Shown one piece after another: positions 1 through 7,510 of a stretch of DNA of 8,356 nt. The DNA comes from Methanomethylovorans sp. (GTDB lineage: Archaea; Halobacteriota; Methanosarcinia; Methanosarcinales; Methanosarcinaceae). The stretch is from positions 1 to 8,356 of the forward strand of contig JAHFZE010000047.1 in NCBI GenBank assembly GCA_020854785.1, written 5' to 3'. Position numbers and translations under genes: made by a program. Under the pieces are notes generated by a model that had not been told where the DNA came from, ran no database searches, and saw nothing but the letters and a program-made list of their open reading frames with translations. How positions within the stretch are numbered: the stretch's first letter is position 1; every line of letters begins with the position of its first letter.

Positions 1-38
1 TCAGATCCAGCCACATTTCAAGGTTGAGTAAGTTCTTT

Positions 39-77
39 GAAAAAATTAAACAAAGAAAAAGTACAAAATTCTTGTAC
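39..77 (-). terminator. Hairpin plus T-tract terminator downstream of the HIT gene
   Basis: A perfect 6-bp inverted repeat (GTACAA at 61-66, TTGTAC at 72-77, 5-nt loop) is followed, read on the minus strand, by a T-rich run: TTTTT, then TTTGTTT, then TTTTTT down to about position 39. Stem followed by U-tract is the layout of an intrinsic terminator for a minus-strand transcript, and archaeal RNA polymerase stops on T-tracts. It lies about 100 nt past the HIT stop codon, so it would close that transcript. The rest of 1-174 holds no gene I can support. Confidence 0.5.
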
Positions 78-174
78 CATTGATAAGGGCGCATGGATCT
101 GAACACTGGTCTAAGCATAATAGGCCTCTTTTCTTTGAGGAGCAGGATCACACTTTGATCGGAAAAATTGGATC

Positions 175-588
175 TTAGAACGATCCTCTTATCTTCTTTG
201 CCAGATCCGCCAGATTTTCAGTTCCTGGATTTGTCTCCACTATATTGTGCATCGATCCGCCGTTATCTCCTTCTTTACGGGGAATTATGTGGACATGCAC
301 ATGTGGTACACTTTGTCCGGCGACTTCACCTACATTCATACCGATGTTCATACCATCCAGGCCAAAAGCCCTGCAAACAGCCTTTGAAATGATATTCACT
401 GAGGAGAAGAGATCGGAAGCATCTTTTTTGTTCATTTCAGTGAACAAACCTATATGCTTTTTGGGCATCACTATTGTATGCCCTTGAGAGCACGGGTAGA
501 TGTCAAGGAAAGCAAATACGAGATCATCTTCATAAACTTTATAAGAAGGAATAGACCCTGAGATTATCTTGCAAAAAATGCATTCCAT
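175..588 (-). CDS. HIT (histidine triad) family nucleotide-binding protein/hydrolase
   Basis: Cytoplasmic histidine-triad protein of about 137 residues, the usual length of the HINT/PKCI-like branch. These proteins bind purine nucleotides and usually hydrolyse AMP-linked phosphoramidates or dinucleotides; the exact substrate is not readable here. Visible marks are the N-terminal CIFCKI segment (Cys3 and Cys6, a frequent zinc-binding pair), the YPCSQGHTIVMPKKH strand-loop region, and the triad HVHVH (His96, 98, 100) followed by IIPR. An upstream ATG at 594 is in frame, but the GAGG Shine-Dalgarno lies only 2 nt from it and 8 nt from the ATG at 588, so I chose 588. MECIFCKI is also the typical family start. 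The gene has its own promoter at 626-644, in the gap after the glycosyltransferase gene. Family assignment is firm; the biological role is not. Confidence 0.93.
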   Translation of the reverse strand: MECIFCKIISGSIPSYKVYEDDLVFAFLDIYPCSQGHTIVMPKKHIGLFTEMNKKDASDLFSSVNIISKAVCRAFGLDGMNIGMNVGEVAGQSVPHVHVHIIPRKEGDNGGSMHNIVETNPGTENLADLAKKIRGSF

Positions 589-619
589 GTACATCGCCTC
601 AATTAAAATCCATAATCAC

Positions 620-644
620 TCATATAAGATAAATATAACGCAAT
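620..644 (-). promoter_or_regulatory. Archaeal promoter (TATA box) for the HIT gene
   Basis: Minus-strand TATATTTA sits at 637-630. Transcription would be expected to begin about 25 nt downstream, near 607, giving a leader of roughly 20 nt that contains the GAGG ribosome-binding site before the ATG at 588. The element lies in the short gap after the upstream gene's stop codon (650-652). The 19-nt block 626-644 is nearly the same as the block at 2949-2967 before the glycosyltransferase gene. Confidence 0.55.
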
Positions 645-649
645 ATATC

Positions 650-2848
650 TTACAATGAATCAATTTTTATCCAATCTATCTGAACTCCAAGAACTCGAGT
701 GTCATCTGCTATTCCATGATCAATAGGTTTCCAAGTATTGGTCCTGATCTCCAGGATCTGATACCTGGCCTCCAAATAGTTTTGGGGTACTACAACTGAA
801 TAATACCTGACACCTACAATTTTCTCCGCAGAACCTATCTTGTTCCCATTCATATAGAAAGTAACGTTGGCAGGGTCTTTTTCGGGTCTTGGTGCTTCCA
901 TCATTACGTGTAAAATAAACGGCCCTTGATCTTGAGCGTATTCTATTTTGATCTTTGAAGAATTAGTTGTCCACCTTTTTTTTCCCAATTCCGGACCATA
1001 AAAATCCTCGACCAAATGTTGATCATCCTTTCCAATATCTATAGTATATGGCAGTGTAACATTTGAATGAAGCTGCGGAGATGCTTTTAGATCATACAAC
1101 TTGTATCCGTTGTCTGTTGCCTGTACACACTCATAACGTAATAATTTCTTTGAGATCATGTAATCTGCATCATTCATAAGTTCTTTCGTTCTAAGCCCTG
1201 AAGGACCATCATATATATGACCTTGGACAAATTCACCATTTATCCAATATCGAGTAAGGAACCACATATGATAACCCAAATATTTACCCACATCCTCCTG
1301 GTCCATCAAAATAAGAGTATCATCTGAACTGTGATCCTCTAAGTATCTTCCGATCTGATTCACACTTTCCGTATTCCTCATATGTTCAAGCTGCTTTTCA
1401 TATGTAGGTATGCAAAGGAGTAAAGATAAGATTATAAGATAGGCAAAGAACAAATTCATCGACCTTTTATTATGCATATCTTTCAGGAGATAGAACGGTA
1501 TGATCGCAAAAAGTACTGCAAATAGAAAAAGTAAGATCGTGTAGCTCATATATTTCTGCAGATATAGCACATAATAAATGCCGAACATATTCGGGAAACC
1601 ATAATAGGTATGCGGTAAGTAGTAAAGGAAGGGAAGAACTAAAATAGTTAAGAACATTATTTGTTTATACTTCCTCTTAATGACGATATCATCATATCTG
1701 GCCTGTAAGAAAGCTATTCCTATAAGGCCGAATAAAAAGACCACAGGTACTATCGGGTCGATATACCTCCCAAAAATAAAGTTTTCAGGATTACCTATAT
1801 ATCTCTTCATATGTGCAACTGTAATTAGTATTAATCCTGCACTAAAACTAATGAAATATACAATGGTTGAATTTAAAGCGATAATATTTTTCGGACCACC
1901 CATTGCAAGATCGCCAGAAGGTCCAGCAGACTTTAACTTGAATATGCTTTCTGAAATCAATAGGACACATAGAATGAAAATAACAATGTAGGTGGACAAT
2001 ATTATGTATCCTATCTCATTGAGCACCAAGCGAACAAATAGCTCAAATGCATCGATCTTAGTGAAGCTGTCCAACAGGGAAGAAGAATATGTTGAAGTAT
2101 CATATAATGAACCTGCAGAGAACTCTGTTTTTTTATATAACGACCAGCCAACAGTTGGCAACGCAAAGGAAAAGACCAGAACTAGCCAATTTTTCAGGGT
2201 CTTTGATGTTATATTGCTTCCACTGGTCCAAAAAAAATAAAAGATTGATATAAATACTGAAACAATGAATACGATCCCTGTTTCTCTCGTAAGATAAAGG
2301 TAAAAGATAGATATACCTGCCAGAAAATGCCATTGCATCTTATCGTGTTCAAAACACTCATGGAGAAACCAAACTGAATAGAGCGTGAGGGGAACAAAAA
2401 GGTTCTCACTCATCAGTACGAATGTGTATGTTACAATACTTGGAAGCGTCGATACTATTAAAGAACCACCCAGAGCCTGAAACTTTGAAGTATACTTTTT
2501 CAATATGAAATATGCCGGGAAAATGATTGAAGAGGAAAGGAAACTGTTCACAAACAGCATGTTACGATATAATGCCTGTTTGTCCGAAGAAAAGAGATCA
2601 GCAACGGATAAGAAAATCGAATAGCCGGGTGGATACGTTTGAGCGTCTGTTATATCACTTAGGAAGACAAAGTCCAAAATATTTTGAGCAAGCTTTGAGT
2701 ATACAAGTTCATCTGCAAATATCCAGGGAGTAGTGAACGGAAATATTAAAATTGCTTTTAATGCTACAAGAAGGAAAAAAAAAGAAAAGAGCAGAGGTAT
2801 TTCATGCCTATTGAGCAGTCTTGGTCCAAGTTTTTCAGTAAAACCCAT
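650..2848 (-). CDS. GT-C superfamily (PMT/ArnT-like) multi-pass membrane glycosyltransferase
   Basis: Integral membrane protein of about 732 residues, predicted to move a sugar from a lipid-phosphate carrier onto a protein or lipid outside the membrane. The N-terminal part of about 480 residues holds roughly 11-13 hydrophobic helices. Between the first helices is the acidic FADEL motif (Asp46-Glu47), which matches the DE/DD catalytic position of GT-C enzymes, followed by TYPPGY, a common PMT-like element. FGRYIDP (about 359-365) resembles the R-Y-x-x-P loop of this superfamily. From about 488 the chain is soluble: an alpha/beta part, then a beta-rich terminal part ending in VQIDWIKI, probably an extracytoplasmic substrate- or glycan-binding module. 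An in-frame GTG at 2860 would add four residues; I prefer the ATG at 2848 because GGTGG (2861-2857) stands 8 nt before it. No other cell-surface glycan gene is visible nearby, so donor and acceptor remain unknown. It looks AT-richer than the FKBP and GTPase genes. Confidence 0.78.
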   Translation of the reverse strand: MGFTEKLGPRLLNRHEIPLLFSFFFLLVALKAILIFPFTTPWIFADELVYSKLAQNILDFVFLSDITDAQTYPPGYSIFLSVADLFSSDKQALYRNMLFVNSFLSSSIIFPAYFILKKYTSKFQALGGSLIVSTLPSIVTYTFVLMSENLFVPLTLYSVWFLHECFEHDKMQWHFLAGISIFYLYLTRETGIVFIVSVFISIFYFFWTSGSNITSKTLKNWLVLVFSFALPTVGWSLYKKTEFSAGSLYDTSTYSSSLLDSFTKIDAFELFVRLVLNEIGYIILSTYIVIFILCVLLISESIFKLKSAGPSGDLAMGGPKNIIALNSTIVYFISFSAGLILITVAHMKRYIGNPENFIFGRYIDPIVPVVFLFGLIGIAFLQARYDDIVIKRKYKQIMFLTILVLPFLYYLPHTYYGFPNMFGIYYVLYLQKYMSYTILLFLFAVLFAIIPFYLLKDMHNKRSMNLFFAYLIILSLLLCIPTYEKQLEHMRNTESVNQIGRYLEDHSSDDTLILMDQEDVGKYLGYHMWFLTRYWINGEFVQGHIYDGPSGLRTKELMNDADYMISKKLLRYECVQATDNGYKLYDLKASPQLHSNVTLPYTIDIGKDDQHLVEDFYGPELGKKRWTTNSSKIKIEYAQDQGPFILHVMMEAPRPEKDPANVTFYMNGNKIGSAEKIVGVRYYSVVVPQNYLEARYQILEIRTNTWKPIDHGIADDTRVLGVQIDWIKIDSL

Positions 2849-2940
2849 TTTAAATACCACCAGTTGACAAAATAAACATCTGGAACTAATTAAGTACGAA
2901 TAATATGATCTCTAGATGATACTAAGTGAACATCATTACC

Positions 2941-2967
2941 TCTCATGCAAGATAAATATACCGCATT
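2941..2967 (-). promoter_or_regulatory. Archaeal promoter upstream of the glycosyltransferase gene
   Basis: Minus-strand TATATTTA at 2960-2953 predicts a transcript start near 2930 and a leader of about 80 nt before the ATG at 2848. The surrounding 19-nt block (2949-2967) matches the HIT promoter block at 17 of 19 positions, and the likeness continues into a shared ATGAG just downstream. The leader contains a weak 5-bp inverted repeat (2916-2920 with 2932-2936) that I do not treat as functional. Confidence 0.5.
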
Positions 2968-3008
2968 GGTACACATACAAAAAACTAATTTTCTTAGATA
3001 GAACCGAG

Positions 3009-3019
3009 AAAAAAATAAA
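3009..3019 (-). terminator. T-tract terminator after the FKBP gene
   Basis: Immediately past the FKBP stop codon the minus strand reads TTTATTTTTTT (3019-3009), with a second T6 tract at about 2979-2984. Oligo-T runs on the coding strand are the usual archaeal termination signal. No strong stem is present. Confidence 0.5.
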
Positions 3020-3021
3020 GA

Positions 3022-3459
3022 TCAGTTGATCCCCACAACTTTTATTTCAAAATGCAGCACTTCGCCGGCCAGCGGATGGTTCATGTCCAGTGTCACAGTC
3101 TCCTCAGTTATCGCTGTTATAGAGGCCGGCATCTTGGACCCATCCGGAAGGCTTACCAGCAGCATGGTATCCTCCTTTAACCTCTCATGATTGGGAATGG
3201 AAGTCCTGGGAATAGTTTCTATCAGATTCTTACTATATTCTCCATAACCCTCGGAAGGTTCAAGTCTTATGGTCTTTTTATCGCCTATCTCCATACCCAA
3301 TACAGCATCTTCAAAGCCCTGTAACACCTGACCTCCGCCAACCTGGAATTCCAGAGGACCACCCTGCATTTCAGAACTGTCAAAAACCCCGCCGTTATCA
3401 AGAGTACCAATATACTCTACAGCAACTATATCGCCTAGCTTTGCGCCCAAAGATACCAT
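3022..3459 (-). CDS. FKBP-type peptidyl-prolyl cis-trans isomerase, SlyD-like
   Basis: Cytoplasmic prolyl isomerase and chaperone of 145 residues, the size of short archaeal FKBPs. The FKBP fold is recognised from VEYIGTLDNGGVFDSS (14-29), PLEFQVGGGQVLQGFEDAVLGM (35-56; the Q-V-L-Q-G-F-E active-site loop), the EPSEGYGEY flap start (67-75) and NHPLAGEVLHFEIKVV (127-142). Residues about 75-125 are the insert-in-flap domain that gives SlyD-type proteins their chaperone activity. There is no His/Cys-rich tail as in bacterial SlyD, so nickel binding by a tail is not expected. The ATG at 3459 touches an AAGGG sequence with no spacer; a TTG at 3450 would stand 9 nt from it, so the true start may be three codons downstream. 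A TATA box lies at about 3493-3499 and a T-tract follows the stop, so it is probably transcribed alone. Confidence 0.93.
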   Translation of the reverse strand: MVSLGAKLGDIVAVEYIGTLDNGGVFDSSEMQGGPLEFQVGGGQVLQGFEDAVLGMEIGDKKTIRLEPSEGYGEYSKNLIETIPRTSIPNHERLKEDTMLLVSLPDGSKMPASITAITEETVTLDMNHPLAGEVLHFEIKVVGIN

Positions 3460-3489
3460 CCCTTATGAGTAAAAAATCAACTTTTACTT

Positions 3490-3500
3490 AGCTATATATC
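3490..3500 (-). promoter_or_regulatory. TATA box for the FKBP gene
   Basis: The minus strand carries GATATATAG around 3500-3492. With a spacing of about 25 nt the transcript would begin near 3471, leaving a leader of about 12 nt before the ATG at 3459. This short leader fits the lack of a well-spaced ribosome-binding site for that ATG. Confidence 0.4.
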
Positions 3501-3570
3501 ATACAGCATGCACACTTATAATGCTTTCCGATTTTGTTTAGCAGAAGAGATGATGCAGTAAATTGAAGAT

Positions 3571-3582
3571 AAAAAGAAAAAA
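3571..3582 (-). terminator. T-tract terminator after the CobW-like GTPase gene
   Basis: About 15 nt past the GTPase stop codon the minus strand reads T6-C-T5 (3582-3571). This fits an archaeal U-tract terminator and separates the GTPase transcript from the FKBP promoter downstream. Confidence 0.5.
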
Positions 3583-3597
3583 GAGAATGGAAGAATT

Positions 3598-4647
3598 TCA
3601 GTTACTTGTTCCTTTTATATTGATCAGGCCAGTTACGGGATCTGTGGACCCATATCCTACATTTTTTCTCTCCAGGTTGCTGTGGATGACAGAATCAATG
3701 ATCTGCACAAGGTCTGCTTTAGTTAGCTGCGTGACCGCTGAAAGGAACTTTAACTTATCATTGCCCTGCCCCGAATTGTCAAGTAGCTCTACCATAGGCT
3801 GGCCCTGGGAAGATGTCAGACTGCCTTTGATCAGATCTTTCCCTAAACTCAGGGAAACTTTCACATGACCTATAAACAAAGGATTGAGCAATTCGATCTT
3901 TTCCTTTACTTCTTCCAGTATATTTAGGATCATAGCCGCCATATCGTCCCTAAGAAGACCTTGAGAATCAATGGAATATATTCCAGAGTAACTGGACACC
4001 TGAGAAAGTTCAATAGAATTCCTGTTCTCTCCTTCCTGACGGGCAGTACCCTCTCCTGCCAGCAGGTCTATGAACCGCATAAACTGTGCATCTGCCCGTC
4101 TGGCAGAGAACTCCACGAAAAGGGCATCAGGATTGAGATCCATGAGACTCCCTGTTACACTGACCAGAGTTTCCCTGTCCACAAGATCGATCTTGTTCAC
4201 ACACAGGATCTCAGCTTCCTCTATCTGTGCCGTGATAAACCTCGGTACCTGTGACAGTTCTATATTGAACCTGCTGGCATCCACTATAGTGACCACCGGA
4301 GCAAACGAAAGGTCAGGTAATCCCATCCGAGCCACATGCTCCTTTATCTGCAAAGGAAGAGCAATACCCGTAGGTTCGATAATGAGCACGTCCGGCTCAT
4401 ATTCCTCTTCCAAGGTCTGCAATGTATACTCCATGCTGATCCTAAGTGTACAGCAGATACACCCACTTGTAAGTTCCTTTGCAATAAGTCCGGAACCTGA
4501 CAAAGTCTCTCCATCTACCCCCACTTCTCCGACCTCATTAACTATGATGGCAACTCTGTGGCCTTTTTCCACCATATGCCTTCCAAGGCTTAGCAATGTT
4601 GTCGTTTTTCCACTTCCAAGAAATCCACCAATGATCATCACTTTCAT
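3598..4647 (-). CDS. CobW/HypB/UreG-type P-loop GTPase (G3E family), putative metallochaperone
   Basis: Cytoplasmic GTPase of 349 residues in the G3E class, whose members use GTP hydrolysis to deliver a metal or metal cofactor to a target enzyme. Visible motifs in order: Walker A GGFLGSGKTT (7-16), the GCICC metal-binding CxCC motif (62-66; Cys63, 65, 66), IIEPTG (89-94; the switch/Walker B region with the family's E-P-T-G), and the guanine-specificity motif NKID (151-154). The C-terminal half (about 200-349) is not an obvious CobW_C domain: I see no His-rich stretch, and the segment NPLFIGHVKVSLSLG suggests a different module. The ATG at 4647 is supported by AAAGGTG (4660-4654) with a 6-nt spacer. 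The 112-nt gap to the kinase upstream leaves open whether the two are co-transcribed. In a methylotrophic methanogen, delivery to a corrinoid, nickel or zinc enzyme is plausible, but nothing here identifies the target. Confidence 0.88.
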   Translation of the reverse strand: MKVMIIGGFLGSGKTTTLLSLGRHMVEKGHRVAIIVNEVGEVGVDGETLSGSGLIAKELTSGCICCTLRISMEYTLQTLEEEYEPDVLIIEPTGIALPLQIKEHVARMGLPDLSFAPVVTIVDASRFNIELSQVPRFITAQIEEAEILCVNKIDLVDRETLVSVTGSLMDLNPDALFVEFSARRADAQFMRFIDLLAGEGTARQEGENRNSIELSQVSSYSGIYSIDSQGLLRDDMAAMILNILEEVKEKIELLNPLFIGHVKVSLSLGKDLIKGSLTSSQGQPMVELLDNSGQGNDKLKFLSAVTQLTKADLVQIIDSVIHSNLERKNVGYGSTDPVTGLINIKGTSN

Positions 4648-4759
4648 TCAGAACACCTTTGCACTTATTTTACAGTATGAAGAGCAGACTAAGCTTATTT
4701 ACACGGTATAACAGGTAATACTGAACCTGATACTTTTAACTCCTTGCGGCAATTCGTCC

Positions 4760-7471
4760 TTATTCCTTCCACTGAGGCAGTTCCACATGCACTGTAGTCC
4801 CCCTGCCTTCTTCGCTCTCGATCCAGATCTTTCCCCCATGTGCTTCCACTATGGTCTTAGAGATATACAATCCCAATCCTGTGCCTCCATATCTTCTGCT
4901 GGCTGAAGAATCTACCTGATAGAATCTCTGGAACAGATGAGGGATATGGTCCGCAGGTATGCCTATACCCGTATCCTTTACCTCCATATGGACCCCATTA
5001 GGAACTGTTCTTGCAGAGACAATGATCTGACCTCCATCGGAAGTGAACTTAAGAGCATTATCGATTAGATTTGTCAACACATCGGTCAGTTTATCCTTAT
5101 CTGCTCTGACCGGTGGAATATCTTCCATTTCTGTTCGAAGGACAATGCCTTTATTCTTTGCCTGAAGAAGCAGATCATTGATGCTATTATTGATAAGGTC
5201 CTCAAGTTGAAGCTTTTCGAAATAGTAACTCATTCTTCCTACCTGCGCTCTGCTAAGGTAAAGCAACGAGTCCACAAGACGCCTGAGTCGATCTGAATTG
5301 CGAATGACGGTATCCATAGCTTTTTTTTGCTGGTCGTTGATATCACCAAGGGTCCCATCAAGAATTAGCTGGCTGTATCCCCTGATAGACGTAAGAGGTG
5401 TCTTGAACTCGTGGCTTACATTGGAAAGGAACTCATCCTTCATGCGATCCAGGGATTTGAGTTCCTCGTTAGCCTTTGAAAGCTCTTCATTCGCCTTAGC
5501 CAGCTCCTCAGCATATTTTTTGAGACTGTCCTCTGCTCTCTTGCGCTGGACCTGACGCCACATGCCAGCCATGAGCAGTGTCAGCTGGCGTACATCAGAT
5601 TCGTCATAACCCGTATCCTTGTTACCAACTCCTGCCACTGCTACTATCCTATCACCATCAAAGACAGGGATGTTCATGTGCCTGGTTATTTTCACATGGT
5701 TCGCAGGATATCCTTTCTTCCATGGATTGGGCGCACCATAATCATTAGTGATGATGGGCTTACGCTGCCTGATAGCTTCACCCCACAAACCTATGTGCTC
5801 TAAAGAATAATCGAGCTTCATATCTTCAATATTACATTCTTTCATAGCTTTCTTTGACCAAGAGGTCTTTGACCAAGTATACATGGATAACACCGTCTGC
5901 TTGTCCTTAAGGAAGTCCAGATAACCTATCCTGCTCTGTGTAGGATATGTAGTCCCCAGACCAGGGACTTCAAGACTTTGATTAAGGAACGCCAGATAGC
6001 CCAGTTTGCTCTGGGTCAGCCTTACTGCTTCCTCCTGAGTGAAGTCGGCAATTTGCTTCAGAGAAACATCGCTCATCTGACTCAGCTCCAGCAGGGCCTG
6101 CAATCTGGACTCATCGAGCTTCAAAGCCTCTTCTGCTTTTTTCCTTTCCGTAATGTCCTCAAATATCCCTATGCCTCCAAGAAGCTTGCCATCAGAGGAT
6201 ATATTGGGGCTGAAATCAGCTTTAATAGATGTTAGCTTACTGCTTATAACTGATCTGTACTCCCCTTCGTAGTGTCCCAGTTGCCTTGAGAGTACTGCCT
6301 GTACAGCCCCAGCCATCTTTTTGTCTTCAATGGAAGTGACCATGTTGAAACCGATGAGCTTATCCTTTGTAGTACCCACAATATCCAGGAACATATCATT
6401 ACAGTGAGTGATAGTTCCTTTATCATCGAAATGGAATATGCCAAGAGGAGAGTTCTCGAATATCAGACGATACTTTTCCTCAGCTGCAAGCAAAGCCTCT
6501 TCTGCCCTTTTCCTCTCGGTAATATCTTCTACTGTTCCCACCATACCTTCATATTCATCAGATCTATCAAAAAGAGGGTACAGTACACCACTCTGGTACA
6601 GAATACCTTCCTCCGGGTTCACAAATGGCAAAAGGTCATAAGGTACAGGTTTTCTGGTGTCCTTTGCTTTGTGGAACATTTTCAGGAAATTCTCCCCTGC
6701 ATCGATGGCCATATCCTTTACGTAATCTAGCAGATCGTTTCCAAAAACCTGTTCTCTCGAGATCCCTGAAATAGCTTCCATACCCGGATTAAAGAAAATG
6801 ACCCTGTCATTTTTGTCTATAACCCACAATCCTGTCCATATCCTGTCAAGTATCCTGCTGTAAAGGCCAAGTTTTTCAGAACAATGGTCATCTGTTTGAA
6901 CCGGATCCTGATATGTACTTATGAATGACCATTTCCCTTGCTTTTTCAACATTACGTAGTCATAAAGTTCCAGCACATCCAACATCTGGGAACTGGAAAG
7001 AGGATCCAGCGGAAAAGTACGTAACAGGATAACACCACTATCCTTGATCATCTGATGCACATCTTTTTCATGAGAAAAAAAAACTGGCCATTCGTCCTGA
7101 TTTATTGTTACAGGGCACGAAATCATCCTAAGCCCCGCATATCCTGCACTTGTTGCTTTATCTCTGGCTTTTTTCAATTCATCCGAGATCGGATGATCAA
7201 TTGCTTGTGAAGCGGATGATGAAATATTACATGGTATTAGTTGCAGTTGCCCTTTCACTATGAGATCATATGCATCCATGCCAGCCTCCGTAAAGGCATC
7301 AAGAGATTCCTCTGCCAGCCTTGAAGGCAGATGAATGACACAGCTTTCATCATGATCTATACCATCTTGTACATAGTTTGTCACTATGTCAATTAGTTCA
7401 AACGTAGTAGCATAGAGCAGAGCTATATGATCCCCGGCTCTAAACTGCCTTATTATGTCAGGACATACCAT
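4760..7471 (-). CDS. Soluble MEDS-PAS-PAS-GAF sensor histidine kinase
   Basis: Cytoplasmic sensor kinase of 903 residues with no transmembrane segment, so it should sense an intracellular signal and phosphorylate a response regulator that is not in this window. Domains in order: an N-terminal MEDS-like domain (about 8-175; FRAGDHIALLY and the ESCVIHLPS region), PAS with PAC (about 201-325, ending TVEDITERKRAEEAL), a second PAS/PAC (about 331-450, ending FEDITERKKAEEAL), GAF (about 455-645; GLWGEAIRQRKPIITNDY, IPVFDGDRIVAVAGVGNK), a coiled-coil linker (about 646-680), HisKA with the H-box SHEFKTPL (phospho-acceptor His687), and HATPase_c with N-box NLIDNALKF (Asn805), DTGIGIP (833-839), FQRFY (847-851) and GGTGLGL (862-868). 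All catalytic boxes are intact. The GAF has internal duplications (separate entries) and a single cysteine, Cys546. The start is the only in-frame ATG after an upstream TAA; its nearest purine-rich site, AGGAAG at 7490-7485, is 13 nt away, which is long. Confidence 0.92.
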   Translation of the reverse strand: MVCPDIIRQFRAGDHIALLYATTFELIDIVTNYVQDGIDHDESCVIHLPSRLAEESLDAFTEAGMDAYDLIVKGQLQLIPCNISSSASQAIDHPISDELKKARDKATSAGYAGLRMISCPVTINQDEWPVFFSHEKDVHQMIKDSGVILLRTFPLDPLSSSQMLDVLELYDYVMLKKQGKWSFISTYQDPVQTDDHCSEKLGLYSRILDRIWTGLWVIDKNDRVIFFNPGMEAISGISREQVFGNDLLDYVKDMAIDAGENFLKMFHKAKDTRKPVPYDLLPFVNPEEGILYQSGVLYPLFDRSDEYEGMVGTVEDITERKRAEEALLAAEEKYRLIFENSPLGIFHFDDKGTITHCNDMFLDIVGTTKDKLIGFNMVTSIEDKKMAGAVQAVLSRQLGHYEGEYRSVISSKLTSIKADFSPNISSDGKLLGGIGIFEDITERKKAEEALKLDESRLQALLELSQMSDVSLKQIADFTQEEAVRLTQSKLGYLAFLNQSLEVPGLGTTYPTQSRIGYLDFLKDKQTVLSMYTWSKTSWSKKAMKECNIEDMKLDYSLEHIGLWGEAIRQRKPIITNDYGAPNPWKKGYPANHVKITRHMNIPVFDGDRIVAVAGVGNKDTGYDESDVRQLTLLMAGMWRQVQRKRAEDSLKKYAEELAKANEELSKANEELKSLDRMKDEFLSNVSHEFKTPLTSIRGYSQLILDGTLGDINDQQKKAMDTVIRNSDRLRRLVDSLLYLSRAQVGRMSYYFEKLQLEDLINNSINDLLLQAKNKGIVLRTEMEDIPPVRADKDKLTDVLTNLIDNALKFTSDGGQIIVSARTVPNGVHMEVKDTGIGIPADHIPHLFQRFYQVDSSASRRYGGTGLGLYISKTIVEAHGGKIWIESEEGRGTTVHVELPQWKE
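5851..5877 (-). repeat. 15-nt tandem duplication inside the kinase GAF coding sequence
   Basis: The 12-mer TCTTTGACCAAG (plus-strand letters) occurs at 5851-5862 and again at 5866-5877, a period of 15 nt. In the protein it gives WSK-TS-WSK, a five-residue in-frame duplication just ahead of the KECNI segment with Cys546. Members of this GAF group, as I recall them, usually have one such WSK-x-A-M segment. Confidence 0.75.
5867..6016 (-). repeat. Diverged 75-nt direct duplication in the kinase GAF domain
   Basis: The segment TQSKLGYLAFL (486-496) reappears 25 residues later as TQSRIGYLDFL (511-521). The DNA copies (near 5981-6016 and 5906-5941) agree at roughly 27 of 36 positions at a spacing of 75 nt, exactly 25 codons. 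This points to an old in-frame tandem duplication that has since diverged, with similarity now retained only in the first half of each unit. Confidence 0.6.
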
Positions 7472-7510
7472 CTTTCTCTACCATCTTCCTTTATCAGTTC
7501 TCTTTATTGA

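Noticed and set aside
3..83. Plus-strand open tail ending in TGA at 81-83, possible C-terminus of a gene from outside the window
   Set aside because: Only 26 codons, low-complexity Lys/Phe-rich, and it overlaps the minus-strand terminator hairpin and T-tract; no supporting motif.
2915..2937. ATGAT...ATCAT inverted repeat in the glycosyltransferase leader
   Set aside because: Arms are only 5 bp with an 11-nt loop in AT-rich DNA; expected often by chance.
4070..4711. Plus-strand open frame of 213 codons across the GTPase gene
   Set aside because: It lies antisense to the CobW-like gene, whose motifs are intact; the Ser/Pro/Ile-rich translation resembles no protein I know.
7482..7484. Alternative ATG directly after AGGAAG upstream of the kinase start
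   Set aside because: It is out of frame with the kinase and opens only a nine-codon frame ending in TAA; it cannot be the kinase start.
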